A stretch of 64,000 nt of DNA from Mauremys mutica (Eukaryota; Chordata; Testudines; Geoemydidae), in contig NC_059084.1 in assembly GCF_020497125.1 (NCBI RefSeq), positions 33,696,203 to 33,760,202 of the forward strand, given 5' to 3'. The notes beneath the pieces were generated by a model, which saw nothing but the letters and a program-made list of their open reading frames with translations, ran no database searches and had not been told where the DNA came from. Of this stretch, positions 1 to 10,585 are shown piece after piece (positions within the stretch are counted from its first letter, which is position 1; the number at the start of each line of letters is the position of its first letter). The translations under genes were made by a program, and so were the position numbers.

Positions 1-56
1 TCAATTTATCCATGTGTGCATGTGTGTGTGCATGCACGTAAGTATGTGTGCATCAT
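1..56. repeat. TG/TGTGCATG-rich low-complexity tract, left part
   Basis: Alternating purine-pyrimidine sequence built from TG and TGTGCATG words. It continues at 604-967 on the other side of a CR1 insertion, so the two pieces were one tract. Confidence 0.8.
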
Positions 57-603
57 GTCATAGAATCATAGAATCATAGAATCTCAGGGTTGGAAGGGAC
101 CTCAGGAGGTCATCTAGTCCAATCCCCTGCTCAAAGCAGGACCAAACCCAACTAAATCATCCCAGCCAGGGCTTTGTCAAGCCTGACCTTAGAAACCTCT
201 AAGGAAGGAGATTCCACCACCCATTCCAGTTCTTCACCACCCTACTAGTGAAAAAGTTTTTCCTAATCTCCAACCTAAACCTCCCCCTCTGCAACTTGAG
301 ACCATTACTCCTTGTTCTGTCATCTTCTACCACTGAGAACAGTCTAGATCCATCCTCTTTGGAACCCCCTTTCAGGTAGTTGAAAGCAGCTATCAAATCC
401 CCCCTCATTCTTCTCTTCTGCAGACTAAACAATCCCAGTTCCCTCAGCCTCTCCTCATAAGTCATGTGCTCCAGCCCCCTAATCATTTTTGTTGCCCTCC
501 GCTGGACTCTCTCCAATTTATCCACATCCTTCTTGTAGTGTGGGGCCCAAAACTGGACACAGTACTCCAGATGAGGCCTCACCAGTGCTGAATAGAGGGG
601 AAT
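57..603 (-). mobile_element. CR1 LINE, 3' end of ORF2 plus 3' UTR
   Basis: The left end carries repeated TCATAGAATCATAGAATC words, which are the reverse complement of the CR1 3' terminus. On the minus strand the segment encodes the C-terminal part of the CR1 reverse transcriptase ORF. Readable stretches are [45 protein letters not shown] and [21 protein letters not shown]. The frame is broken near the end (NGWWNLLP). This is a 5'-truncated, dead copy inserted into the TG-rich tract. Family assignment is secure; subfamily is not. Confidence 0.93.
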
Positions 604-967
604 GATGTGTGTGTATGTGTGCATGTGCATACATATATGTGTGTGTGTGTGTGCGTGTGTGCTTTTTTTGCATATGGGTGCGAGTTGGTATGCGTATCTT
701 GTCCACGCGTATGCATGTGTGTGTGTGTGCATCCATGTTTGCATGTGTGTGTGTGCACATGTGTACGTGTGTCTGGGTAAGTGTGCCTGTGCATATGTGT
801 GAATGTACCTATGCATGTGTGCATGTATGTATGCATGTATGTGTGTATGTATATGTGAGTGTATATGTGTGCATGTGTGTGTGCCTGCATGTGTGTGTAT
901 GTGTGTGTTTGCATATGCGTGCATGTGCATACGTGTGTGTGTATAAATGTATGTGTGTGTGTGTATC
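604..967. repeat. TG/TGTGCATG-rich minisatellite-like tract, right part
   Basis: About 360 bp of TG, TGTGCATG and TGTATG words. Long open frames run through it on both strands (His/Thr-rich or Cys/Val-rich), but they only reflect base composition and are not genes. A similar expanded tract occupies 28374-28945 at the same position of another tandem unit. The equivalent points near 12822 and 41370 have only short GT runs. Confidence 0.9.
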
Positions 968-1191
968 TAGAAGTCTCTCACCCTACAATAAATGGATACC
1001 CAGTGTTCCAGCTGAGTCCATTTTGCCTGCCCCCTCTCACTAAGCACAATCGCAGGTCTTTGTCTCAACTCTGAGCAGCCACAAGTTCAAGTCTCCCACC
1101 AGCCCAGTGATACCCACCTGTGGAATCTGATACAGGCCCTAAAAAGACTGTGGTCCCAGGTTTTGAGAGGTCTTTCCCAGGGCTGTCAGAG
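968..1191. repeat. Left end of tandem OR unit 1
   Basis: Begins TCTAGAAGTCTCTCACCCTA. It is paralogous to 12831-13130, 28946-29149 and 41381-41600. It precedes each OR 3' end by about 0.4-0.9 kb and has no coding signal. It resembles the copy at 28946 (GGAATCTGATAC version) more than those at 12831 and 41381 (GGCATCTTATATAGG version). Confidence 0.8.
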
Positions 1192-1599
1192 CAGTGGTTC
1201 TCAACCAGGGGCACGTGTAGCCTGGGTGTACGCAGGGGTTTTCCAGGGGGTACATCAGCTCATCTAGGGATTTGCCTCGTTTTACAACAGGTTACAGAAA
1301 AAGCACAAGCAAAATTCATACAAACTAAAATTTCATGCAATGACTTGTATATTCTGATCTATAGACTATGCACAGAAATGTAAGTACAATCTTTATATAC
1401 CAATTGATTTATTTCATAATTATATGGTAAAAATGAGAAAATCTGCAGTTTCCCAGTAGCAATGCGCTGTGACAGTTTGGTATTTTTATGTCTGATTTTG
1501 TGATCAAGTAGTTTTTAAGTGAGGTGAAACTTGGGGATACGCAAGACAAATCAGACTCCTGAAAGGGGTACAGTACTCTGGAAAGGTTGAGTGACACTG
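1192..1599 (+). mobile_element. hAT-type non-autonomous element (CAGTGGTTCTCAACC termini)
   Basis: Starts CAGTGGTTCTCAACC and ends with a decayed inverted version (GGTTGAGTGACACTG). There is no coding capacity. The same element sits at the same place in the third unit (29333-29744) and is absent from the equivalent place in the second and fourth units. A related 3' piece is at 52735-52895. The hAT assignment rests on the terminal sequence. Confidence 0.65.
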
Positions 1600-1718
1600 T
1601 GTAAAAGCAGGACATGAAGCCCAGTGAAGCTCAGGGAAACACAACCTGGGACTATAGCAGGCTTTGGTTCAGTCTCTACTCCAACCCATGTTATATCTAT
1701 TTTAACCCAAAGAAATTG

Positions 1719-2665
1719 ACATGGTCCAAGCATGAATTTCCTGAAAGCTTTCATCAGGGCCTCCTGGACCTCTTTGTTTTTCAGGCTGTAGATGAGGGGA
1801 TTGACCGAGGAGTCAGGACGGTGTAGGCGACAGAGAGAACTTTCTTGAAGTCACTCAGGATGTCGGTGGTTGGGAACATGTAGACAATCAGCAGAGTTGT
1901 GTAATAAATGCTCACCACTATGAGGTGGGAGGAGCAGGTGGAAAAGGTGTTTTCCCTTCCGGTGGTGGACGGGATTCTCAGGATGGTGGCGATGATGCAA
2001 ATGTAGGACACTATGATAAGTAGGAATGGGACCAGTGAGAAAAGGAAACTGAGTGTGAAAGCCAGCGTTTCCATCAAGTGTGGGTCATTGCAGGAGAGAT
2101 TTACAAGGGGTATAAAATCGCAAAAGAAATGATCAATAACGTTGGGGCCACAGAATGTTAATTGTGATATTGGCAATGTTAATATGCCACTGCATTGGAA
2201 GCCACCTATCCAAGAGCCATCTGAAAGCTGGAGACAGGCCCTGCCACTCATACGGGCTGCATAGTGCAGTGGATTGCATATCGCTAAATACCGATCATAG
2301 GACATCGCTGACAGGAGAAGGCATTCTGTAACCACCATAGAAGCAAAGAAATAATATTGTGTGACACACCCATTGAATGAAATAGTCCTGTCCCCAGTCA
2401 GGAGACTGGATAGCACCCTTGGCAGGACGGTGGAGGTGTAGCAGGTTTCCAAGCAGGACAAGTTCTCCAGGAAGAAGTACATGGGCGTGTGAAGGTACTG
2501 ATCCACCACAACTAGCACAAAGATCAGGACGTTCCCGGCCACGGTTGAAATGTAGATGACGAGAAACAGCAGGAAGAGAAGAGTTTGTAGCTCAGGGAGA
2601 TTCCCAAATCCTGCCAGGATGAATTCCGTGAGAACTGTTTGATTCCCCCGCTCTGGGTTCGCCAT
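1719..2665 (-). pseudogene. OR1: class II olfactory receptor pseudogene
   Basis: Odorant GPCR of the sensory neuron plasma membrane. From the ATG at 2665 the frame gives MANPERGNQTVLTEF, TM1 with GNVLIFVLVV, LHTPMYFFLENLS, MSYDRYLAIC after TM3, FCGP...DHFFCDF in extracellular loop 2, FSTCSSHLIVV in TM6 and then VLTP. At about 1803-1817 one base is missing relative to OR2, so the TM7 motif PLVNPLIY is lost and the frame stops at 1781. The true C-terminus (QEALMKAFRKFMLGPC) is still readable in the next frame. A second lesion of about 8 bp at about 1717 removed the ancestral stop. A TTG nine bases upstream of the ATG is in frame but lies at the splice acceptor, so ATG 2665 is the start. The repertoire looks OR11A1-like or closely related, which is tentative. 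Confidence 0.88.
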
Positions 2666-2674
2666 GAGGTCCAA

Positions 2675-2695
2675 CTAGGGGAAAGAAACCAACAT
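2675..2695 (-). promoter_or_regulatory. Probable 3' splice site upstream of OR1 ATG
   Basis: On the minus strand a pyrimidine run (GGTTTCTTTCCCCTAG) ends nine bases before the ATG. Its position matches the acceptors of OR2, OR3 and OR5. Confidence 0.5.
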
Positions 2696-3204
2696 TTACA
2701 ATGGAATCTGAAGAGGATACATTTTCATCATGCTTTAGCATCAATTTAGTTGCATAAATATTCCATAAGGCCCCTCATCCTGTGGGACAGTGAAGAACCA
2801 AGACTCTGGAGGCAAATTTCCTATTTAGATCTTTAAGATTCCATTATCACCTCCCTCCAGTCAGTTAAGAGATCGATGCAGACAGAAAACCACACACACC
2901 GCTGTGCATATTTATGTCAAAACTGGCAAAGCTGTTTTGCATTAGTCGTTTGTAACTTCGACAAGTGGCCCCCATGGCTCACCAGGGTGGACTGTGACTT
3001 CTTGCACTGCAAACATATTATCAGTTCAGCTAATGGCCAGCAGGCTCTAGTGGACTCAACCAAGAGCGGGGACAGCGACCAACATGGTATCAAAGCAGGT
3101 TACGTTAGTCTCCATGAGACAAGGTCCAGCCCTTTCCGGCTTTTATTCTTTTTCCATTTTTTGACATTCTCCTGGACCTCTCCAGAGAGAGAGGGAGAGA
3201 GACA
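2696..3204. other. OR1 5' flank, no gene seen
   Basis: No convincing coding sequence. The first 200 bases are related to the 5' flanks of the other OR units (14260-14480, 30840-31050, 42720-42920). The rest has no paralogue that I can see in this window. Confidence 0.4.
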
Positions 3205-3652
3205 TGTGTGGTGTTTAGATGTTGCTTGTAATTATTAGAACTGGGAGCACTGACTGTTGGGAGTCTGAAAGGACAGGAAACAGGAAGGATGTGGGAGGAG
3301 TTGAGGAGGCTGAGTGAGAGTTACAGAGGGCTCAGCTGCAGCTTGGTAAAGAAGTTTCCACTGTAAAAATAAAGTCCTTTGAAGTTTGTTAGTACCTTGC
3401 CTGGTTGATATAACATTTTGGCGATGAGGATGGATCTTCTGCCTCTGAACCCACCTACACCCTTTCTGCAAAGCCCAGGTGAGTCTCCAATTGCTTTTAC
3501 TGTCTGGATCCATATATTTGAGACTTATCGGCTTGCAGAGATTTCTGAAGTAAGAAAGCATGCTTTGCTAATCCACTGCATTGGAGCAGAAGGGCAGTGA
3601 ATATTTTACACTTTTCCCTTTGCAGATGATAAATATGAGACTGCACTCTAGT
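3205..3652 (+). mobile_element. Gypsy-type LTR retrotransposon fragment (LTR end plus start of gag)
   Basis: About 210 bp of LTR-like sequence with an AATAAA signal near 3368 ends in CA at 3415. It is followed by a primer-site-like TTTTGGCGATGAGG and an ATG at 3430. The downstream frame reads MDLLPLNPPTPFLQSPG, FTVWIHIFETY and HALLIHCIGAEGQ, then a stop. The same frame resumes as IFYTFPFADDKYETAL until CR1 sequence takes over near 3653. The pattern (aromatic IF-ETY core, then a C-MG-like box) matches the N-terminal gag of Gypsy elements. It is a truncated, broken remnant. Confidence 0.6.
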
Positions 3653-4430
3653 CACTGTACCTTTAAATTTCTGTTTAACTAACCTCCTCATTTTTGCATA
3701 GTTCCCCTTTCTGAAGTTAAATGCCACAGTGTTGGGCTGTTGAGGTGTTCTTCCCACCACAGGGATGTTAAATGTTATTATATTATGGTCACTATTTCCA
3801 AGCGGTCCTGTTATAGTTACCTCTAGGACCAGATCCTGCACTCCACTCAGGACTAAATTGAGAATTACCTTTCCCCCTGTGGGTTCCCGTACCAGCTGCT
3901 CCAAGAAGCAGTCATTTAAAGTATCAGGAAATTTTGTCTCTGCATTTCGTCCTGAGGTGACATGTTCCCAGTCAATATGGGGATAATTAAATCCCCCACT
4001 ATTATTGAGTTCTTTATTTTGATAGCTTCTCTAATCTCCCTTAGCATTTCATCATCACTATCACTGTCCTGGTCAGGTGGTCGGTAATAGATCCCTATTG
4101 TTATATTCTTATTAGAACGTGGAATTACTATCCATAGAGATTCTATGGAACATGTGGATTCATTTAAGATTTTAACTTCATTTGATTTTACATTTCTTTC
4201 ACATATAGTGCCACTCCCCCCGCCCTCACACGACCTGCTCTGTCCTTCCGATATATTTTGTACCCTGGAATGATTGTGTCTCATTGATTATCCTCACTCC
4301 ACCAGGTTTCTGTGATGCCTATTATATCAATATCCTCCTTTATCACGAGGCACTCTTGTTCACCCATCTTATTATTTAGACTTCTAGCATTTGTGTACAA
4401 GCACTATAAAAACTTGTCACTGTTTATTTG
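3653..4430 (-). mobile_element. CR1 LINE, endonuclease region of ORF2 (part 1, split by a solo LTR)
   Basis: The minus strand encodes pieces of an APE-type endonuclease: GIYYRPPDQD, IIVGDL, LVREPTGGK, then GPLGNSDHNIITFNIPV with the SDHN motif, and KGNYAKMRRLVKQ. Several stops and frame breaks are present. The element continues at 5258-5610 beyond the inserted LTR. The same region of a related copy on the plus strand is at 34855-35130. No 3' end is present, so this is an internal or 5' fragment. Confidence 0.85.
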
Positions 4431-5252
4431 TGTCATAAACAGATAGTTAAGGGTTAAGGTCTCTTTTACTTGTAAAGGGTTAACAAGCTCAGTAACCTGA
4501 CGAACACCTGACCAGAGGACCAATCAAGGGACAAGATAATTTCAAATCTATGGGAGGGAAGTCTTTGTCTGTGTTCTTTGTTGGGTCTTTGTTCTCTCTT
4601 TGGATCTAAGAAAGGCCAGACGCATTTCCAGGCTATCCAAGTTTCCTGAAGTATTTTCTTCTATTCAGTATAGTCAGTATTAGAAAGGCGGATTAGTGTA
4701 ATAATTAATTTCTACATTTGCAGTTGTGAATTTGCTGGAGAAATATCTTTATTTCTGTTTGCTGTTACTTTGATTATTCTGAGAAAGGGGGGGGGGGAAG
4801 CCTCTCCAGGTTTATAAGCTAGACCCTGTATATTTTTCATCCTGGTGTTACAGAGCTAGTGTACTTTCTTTCTTTCTTTTAATAAAATCCTTTGCTTTTT
4901 AGAAACTGATTGATTTCTTCCCTTGTTTGGATTTTCAGGGGAAGGGGAGGGGGGAAAAGTGAATCCCTCTTTGTTTTGATTCAAGGAGTTTGAATCAAGG
5001 TATCTCTCCCAACGACTAGGGGAGGGGGAGGAAGGTGGGGGAATGGTTTAATTCCCTTTGTGTTGTGATTCAAGGAGTTTGGATCCGTGTTCCCAGGGAA
5101 AGTTTTGGGGGAACAGGGAGTGTACTAGACACTGGAATCTCTAGTTGGTGGCAGCTTTACCAGATCTAAACTAGGATTTTAGTTTAGAGGAGTCCATGCA
5201 GGTCCCCATCTTGTGGACGCTAAAGTTCAAAGTGGGGAATAAACCTATGACA
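4431..5252 (+). mobile_element. Solo LTR of a Gypsy family related to the 22890-28361 element
   Basis: Begins TGTCATAAACAGATAGTTAA and ends AAACCTATGACA. It is about 822 bp and flanked by the 5-bp direct repeat ATTTG (4426-4430 and 5253-5257). It aligns along its whole length with the 827-bp LTRs at 22890 and 27535 but with many differences, so it is an older or sister family. It interrupts a CR1 element, which gives the order of insertion. A solo LTR implies LTR-LTR recombination after insertion. Confidence 0.93.
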
Positions 5253-5257
5253 ATTTG

Positions 5258-5610
5258 TCTGCCCTTTTCTGATGTGTCAGATTCTTTTTTATGTGAATGT
5301 TTCTTGTCTGATCTGGCCCATACTTTATCCTCTTCCATCCTCTCCTCCTGACTAAAACCTAGAGAATCTCTATCAATAAACTCTCCTCTAAGAGAAGTCT
5401 CTGTCTGATCGAGGTGCTCCTCTGCAGCAGTCGGCTTTCCACCATCTCTTAGTTTAAAAACTGCTCTGCAACCTTTTAATGTTGCAGTTTGGTTCCACTT
5501 TGGTTTAGGTGGAGCCCATCCCTCCTGTATAGGGTCCCCCATCCCAAAAGTTTCCCCAGTATCTAATAAATCTAAACCCCTCCTCTCCACACCATCATCT
5601 CATCCACACA
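5258..5610 (-). mobile_element. CR1 LINE, part 2, upstream of the endonuclease
   Basis: The minus strand reads LDTGETFGMGDPIQEGW, FKLRDGGKPTAAEEHLD and DKKHSHKKESDTSEKGRQI. This is low-complexity, charged sequence directly upstream of the endonuclease piece at 3653-4430. The two parts are collinear once the LTR and its target duplication are removed. Confidence 0.7.
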
Positions 5611-5946
5611 TTGAGACTCTGAAGCTCTGCCTGCCTACCTGGCCCTGTGCGTGGAACTGGAAGCATTTCTGAGAAATGCTCAGTACTAAAGATGGAAAGC
5701 CCTCAGCAATGTTCTCATTCTTATCACTGAGAGTTTTCCATCACCAAAATGCTTTACAACATGAATTCTTTCCATGGCCTGGGGAAAAGACTTGGCATCA
5801 TCGAAAAGGAAATGATGCCTTTGTGTAGGTGATGGATACGGTGACATTTTCTTCCCTGTCCTCAATGATCTATTTTTTATGAAGATGAGGTGACAGGTTT
5901 GTGTAAAGGCCAAAAATTAATTAATAAAGGTTTAAAAAAATCTTAA
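5611..5946. other. Intergenic segment paralogous to the region beyond OR5
   Basis: No gene seen. From about 5680 (GATGGAAAGCCCTCAGCAATG) it aligns with 59395-59620, so part of this flank is shared with the OR5 side of the cluster. Confidence 0.55.
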
Positions 5947-7240
5947 TGTATGTTAGCTAATTTAGCAAAAGTTAGGATGTGACCCTGCATGCTGTAAAAT
6001 AATGTAGTACAAAGTAAATTGTGTAAAAAGTCATTACGACCTTGTGAAATGCAGTCTTGTTTTTGTTCTAGTATTAAAGACAAATAAAATAGCAAATAGG
6101 CTTATGTATAAACAAATGCAAATGTTTATCTTCAATGTCTCCAAAATTACTAACCATTGTCTGTTACAAAGGTATAAATGATTGTTATGAATTGCTTACT
6201 AATTGAGAGAGATCCGTCCAGGACAAGGGGCAACCCAGTTCCTATAACACTCTCTCCCTCTTGTAATCACTAAAAAAAGTAATAAAGTATTTAATTTTGC
6301 TGTACCCAAACAAAAAGCAAAAACTTAGTTTTTCTTCAACAATTTGGGGGCTCGTCCGGGATGGCAACGCCCACGGACACACAGACGGCTACTACGGATC
6401 GTTCCCCTTCAAACCCCATGGCGCCACAATAGAGGTAAAAGACCTTTTGAAATCTCTATTGGGGTGTCGAAGGACTGTCTGTAAAGGACGTCTGTCTCTG
6501 TTGGGCTCACGCCATCTGAACTTATTGACTGTGCAGCAGAATCAAATGCAGAGTGGTATTGGGAAAAGGCCCCAATAAGGTTAGTTTATAGCAGTACTAA
6601 AAACTGCTGAGTTGGCCAACAGGTAAATGCATAAGGTAATGCATAGGTAAATGCATTAAAATGCACCGGTGCTAAGGGGTTTTTACTGCCTCAAGAGGGG
6701 TTGTCATACCGCCTCATGGTATTGGTCCAGACCAGGTAACAATGCATCTTAGTTAAAAAAAAAAAAAAGGCCTTGTTGTGTGTGTGTGTGTGTGTGTACA
6801 CCAGTGTGACTGATCGTTATCGGAAGACGCCCAAAGTACCCTGTAAAGCGAAAGCTAATGATCAGGACTACTCTAACGCAAGCCCGATAACTAGTGGATC
6901 TTTAGGAGATCCGACCCACGGTGGGCTGACTCAGCTTGGCATAGTCCGGCGAGAAAGCTGCCTGGGTCTAGGAGTGTGTAAACCCATCTTCCCTCCCCTT
7001 TCCCTTCTGTGTGGGCTACTAACAATCTGATCGTCTCACTGGATGCAATTAAAGTATGCGGCTTCATCTCCCAGAGACTAGCCAACGCTCTTTGCTAAAA
7101 GAAGGTGTAAGAGGGTCGTAGTTTTCCTTGTGAGTCTCTCCTGTATGTAAGTACCCTGTAGGGAGGGATTCTTAGATTCTGATCCGCTAGCGCGGACAAG
7201 GACCCCCTCAGTTGGTGTGACTGAAAAATGGGGGGGGAAC
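5947..7240 (+). mobile_element. Partial endogenous retrovirus: 5' LTR, tRNA-Pro primer site, leader
   Basis: An LTR-like stretch runs from TGTATGTTAGC (5947) to CA at about 6341, with a TATAAA-like box near 6172 and AATAAAG near 6284. It is followed by TGGGGGCTCGTCCGGGAT (6345-6362), an exact match to the 18-nt tRNA-Pro primer binding site used by gammaretrovirus-like (ERV1) elements. About 880 bp of leader or internal sequence follows with no intact gag, pol or env. It ends in a purine-rich run (GAAAAATGGGGGGG) near 7223-7239 without a visible 3' LTR. The paralogous region at 59600-59640 lacks the whole block, which supports a single insertion later reduced by deletion. Confidence 0.75.
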
Positions 7241-7528
7241 ATTTGTTTACCTTCAAGCTGGCATAGAAGAAGCTGGAATCTGTAACGTGACCTATTCATT
7301 TGGTGTTTGAGAGAGCAGGATACATCTCCGATCTGCACCCCCTTCACCTATTTTAGTTGTCTCAAGGTACATGTACCCTGCACACCACTGGCGGAGGCAT
7401 GTAGGGTCTGTACAGCAACACACCACAGAGCAGAGCAGTAACGAGACCTGCATGTTCCTGGCTGGACACCGTAGTTGTGCTGAGACCCTTGGTTTGCTTT
7501 GCCTTGTATCTCTCACCAGAAAATAAAT
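7241..7528. other. Intergenic segment paralogous to 59620-59914
   Basis: Non-coding. It aligns with 59620-59914 (for example GGCATAGAAGAAGCTGGAAT and ATGTTCCTGGCTGGACAC). No gene supported. Confidence 0.6.
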
Positions 7529-7645
7529 AGGAGTACTTGTGGCACCTTAAAGACTAACAAATTTATTTTAGCATGATCTAAGGTGCCACAAGTACTCCTG
7601 TTTTATTTTTTGCGGATACAGACTAACACGGCTGCTACTCTGAAA
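7529..7645. mobile_element. Short palindromic Penelope-like insertion
   Basis: The left arm AGGAGTACTTGTGGCACCTT is mirrored by AAGGTGCCACAAGTACTCCT, followed by a one-sided tail (GCGGATACAGACTAACACGG). It is flanked by 13- to 14-bp direct repeats CCAGAAAATAAAT (7516-7528 and 7646-7658). The paralogous empty site is intact at 59901-59914. The terminal words are the same as those of the Penelope-like insertion at 43012-44210, hence the family call. Confidence 0.8.
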
Positions 7646-9733
7646 CCAGAAAATAAATGTCTCTCCTGAGTCATTGTTTACCCTGCAAACACAACAGGTG
7701 AATTTTCCCTTGAGACTTTGCTAATGGGCACATTAAATTACCGGGAAGGAAAAGTGAACAGCATGTTTTGTTTAGGTTTTTGAGGTTGACAGTATGTTAA
7801 TAGACTCAAACTTCTTCCGGCCACTCAGAGAATGGACCAGAGAAGCTAAAGCTTCAGAACTAAAAAGTCTTTATTATTTGAAGCTGGAGATAAGGTCCAG
7901 GGCCCCTCTGTGCTTGGTGCTGTACAAACAGAGAACAAAGAGATGGTCCCTGCCCCAGGCCTCTCTCACTCCGTCCTGTTCAAGGTGTGTGTGAAATATT
8001 TAGATATTGATTGGGCCAAAGAGACAAACTGAGAATTACGCTGCAGCCCACTGGTTGGGGCACTTGCGTAGGAGCTGGGAGACCCAAGCTCCAGTCCCCT
8101 TGCTGCAATGAAAAGTTAGATATTTCATACGTCTCCTTCATGTCCTGTCTGTGCCCTAGACCTGTCCTGTGCCCTGGCACCCGAGTGCGCTGCCAAGGCA
8201 GAGTGAGCGTGTGTGGATTATGGCAAGTTGGGTCATTGCTCAAGGAGTGCAGAGTTACGGTAGCATTGGCATGTACTTTTGATCCGCACCTCCTCATTAA
8301 GAAGAAAGTCCAGGGTGCCAGGAGACAGTGGGGGTGGGAGCCCACACTGGTGAAGTTTGCATCTTCCACTTCTCTTGTCCTTTGGTCAGCCAGCGTGGTG
8401 ATGGCCAACTCTCAAAGTCTCTTTCTCTGAGAACCCCAAAGGGAGTGATGGGGCAATAGCCCATCCTCTCACTATCTTGTCCGTCAATTAGCTCTAATTT
8501 CCCACACACCAGTTTGGTTCATTGACTTGTGCTCTCACGCTGTTCTTGTTTACCGGGCATGACCATAAGACTGTCCTTGAGTTCTAGCAAAAACTTTTTG
8601 TTTGGACTAATTCAGTGTTTTGTCTCTTCTTTTTTCCATCCCTATTTGTTGTTCTTCATCACAGTGACGCTCTATGACCTTTCACTCACTTCTCCCAGTT
8701 GAGCTCGCACTGAGGGTAAGTAAGTTTGTAGGCCAATTATCACAGACCCTTTATAAATCCAGCCCTGGGTGGGACTTTTAAAAGCAGTGAAGTTGAAAAC
8801 ACCCTTTGAAAACAACGAGTTTGAGGAGCCTAAGTGCTTTGGAAAAACCCACTAGTCACCTAAATACCTTTAAAAATATGTCTGTATGTGTCCTTGAGAT
8901 AACTTAAAAACCCATCACAAGTAACTGGCATAACTAAAGCGCCAATCTCTCCCCTCTTCCATCAGTGTTAAAAACACAAATCCGTTGTTTTAGGTCCCTG
9001 TCACCAACACTATGGACCAAATTGTGCCAGAGGTAGGTCCCAGAACTGAGCTTGATGGGCAGGTGTTCTTGATGGAGACATGAGTATGGCAGAACAGAGG
9101 TCTAAAATCACGGTTGTTCAGTTTTCTCCGGACGCTGATGGCATATACACAGACAAGTGGGTACGGCACTACATACACACTTCTGTCCTTCTCTTTAACC
9201 AGGTTTCCTTATTCCACAGTAGGGGTCACTACATACAGAGACCAGCCAGGGGTGCATCTTATGCCAAAAGTAACGAAGTTTGAAAATCTCCCAGGGGTAG
9301 AAACAGTATTACTGGTCACACAACTGTCCTGTCTTCATTAAAAACATAAACCAAAAAAGCTGCAAATATTTTAGCTGGAAATTTACCCACTTAGGGATGA
9401 ATACATTCTGTATCAAATTTGTGGTGATGATTTTCTCATTATTAGAGCCATTCAGGACTAGAATTTTCATTTCATGGGAAATTCCATGAGTTCTGACTTT
9501 CTTTATTTTAAATTTTATTTTGAGATTTTGTTATTATATTTTGTCATTTATTTTATTTTCTATTCTATTCTACTGTTTCCTTTTTATGTTATATTTAATT
9601 GTGAACTATTTTATACAATTATTGTTTTTTAGAAATTTCCCCTGGAACATTGGGATCTTGACAATTTAGCATTTTCTGATGATAAAAACCTTCCATCAGA
9701 AAATTATCGATCTTCATTAGCACATATTAGAGA
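7646..9733. other. Intergenic block paralogous to 59915-61640, no gene
   Basis: About 2 kb of non-coding sequence aligning with 59915-61640. Open frames of 60-140 codons on both strands are not conserved in reading frame between the two copies. The last 350 bp (9360-9720) is AT-rich (runs of TTTTATTTTATTTT) and is shared with 14880-15300, 31490-31890 and 44560-44960. Confidence 0.6.
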
Positions 9734-10104
9734 CAGGGGCGGCTCCAGGCCCCAGCACACCAAGTGCGTGCTTGGGGCGGCATGCCACGGGGGGGCACTC
9801 TGCCGGTCTCCGGGAGGGCGGCAGGCAGGCAGCCTTTGGCGGCATGACTGCGGAGGGTCCGCTGGTCCGGCGGCTCCGGTGGACCTCCTGCAGGCGTGCC
9901 TACGGAGGGTCCGCTGGTCCCATGGTTCCGGTGGAGCATCCGCAGGCACGCCTGTGGGAGGTCCACTGGAGCCGCGGGACCAGTGGACCCTCCGCAGGCA
10001 CGCCTGCGTGAGGTCCACCTGAGCCGCAGGATCGGCGACCGGCAGAGCGCCCCCCGCGGCATGCTGCCGTTCTTGGGGTGGTGAAATGTCAAGAGCCGCC
10101 CCTG
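9734..10104. mobile_element. GC-rich hAT-type MITE with perfect 12-bp inverted ends
   Basis: Starts CAGGGGCGGCTC and ends GAGCCGCCCCTG, a perfect 12-bp inverted repeat. It is flanked by the exact 8-bp duplication ATTAGAGA (9726-9733, 10105-10112), as expected for hAT. The 371-bp interior is CpG-rich and contains repeated, partly inverted units (GGTCCGCTGGTCC, CGCAGGCACGCCTG). Open frames on both strands arise from this composition and are not genes. Confidence 0.9.
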
Positions 10105-10112
10105 ATTAGAGA

Positions 10113-10585
10113 ATCCTGTACCAGAACTATAGGCCCCTTGTTGGTCTACTGGAGTGCATGAAAACCATCAGAATGTGTGTTCCAGCATTTACAGAGGAAC
10201 ACAGATATCCAGTTATTTCTCATTGCAAAATAAACTAGACCATTTTTATTCCCAGTCCTTTCCTAGCATAATGTGCTCTCTAATCATGCAGTAAGGTCTC
10301 ATCCAATTTATCACCAGAGTGAACAATTTTCTGTCACCAAAGCTTTGTGGCTCATAGTGCCCAAATGTTGACTATATGTGGTTTACACAACTGTACTTTG
10401 GAAAAAAGAGTTTTTTTTTAAATTAATCTCTGGCAAAAATATTGCAGACAGGGATGAAATCCCATTCCTTAAATCTTCGAAGAATGCACATCTAATCTGA
10501 AACAGGCTAGAATACAGACACAGATCAGAATCTTGTCAGACCATGGCTTAAATTTTAAATTCCAAGTTGTTTGACTCCATAATTG
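10113..10585. other. Intergenic block shared among OR units
   Basis: No gene seen. 10160-10440 aligns with 18390-18460 and 37430-37710. 10430-10580 aligns with 61650-61790. Confidence 0.5.

Noticed and set aside
199..1043. Long His/Thr-rich and Cys/Val-rich open frames over TG tracts (also 28322-29017)
   Set aside because: They exist on both strands and in several frames because the tract lacks stop words. No conserved product.
6774..6798. (GT)n microsatellite as a functional site
   Set aside because: A short run inside the ERV remnant with no context suggesting a role.
9704..10092. 80-120 codon Arg/Gly/Pro-rich frames
   Set aside because: They lie inside a hAT-type MITE bounded by perfect inverted ends and an 8-bp duplication.
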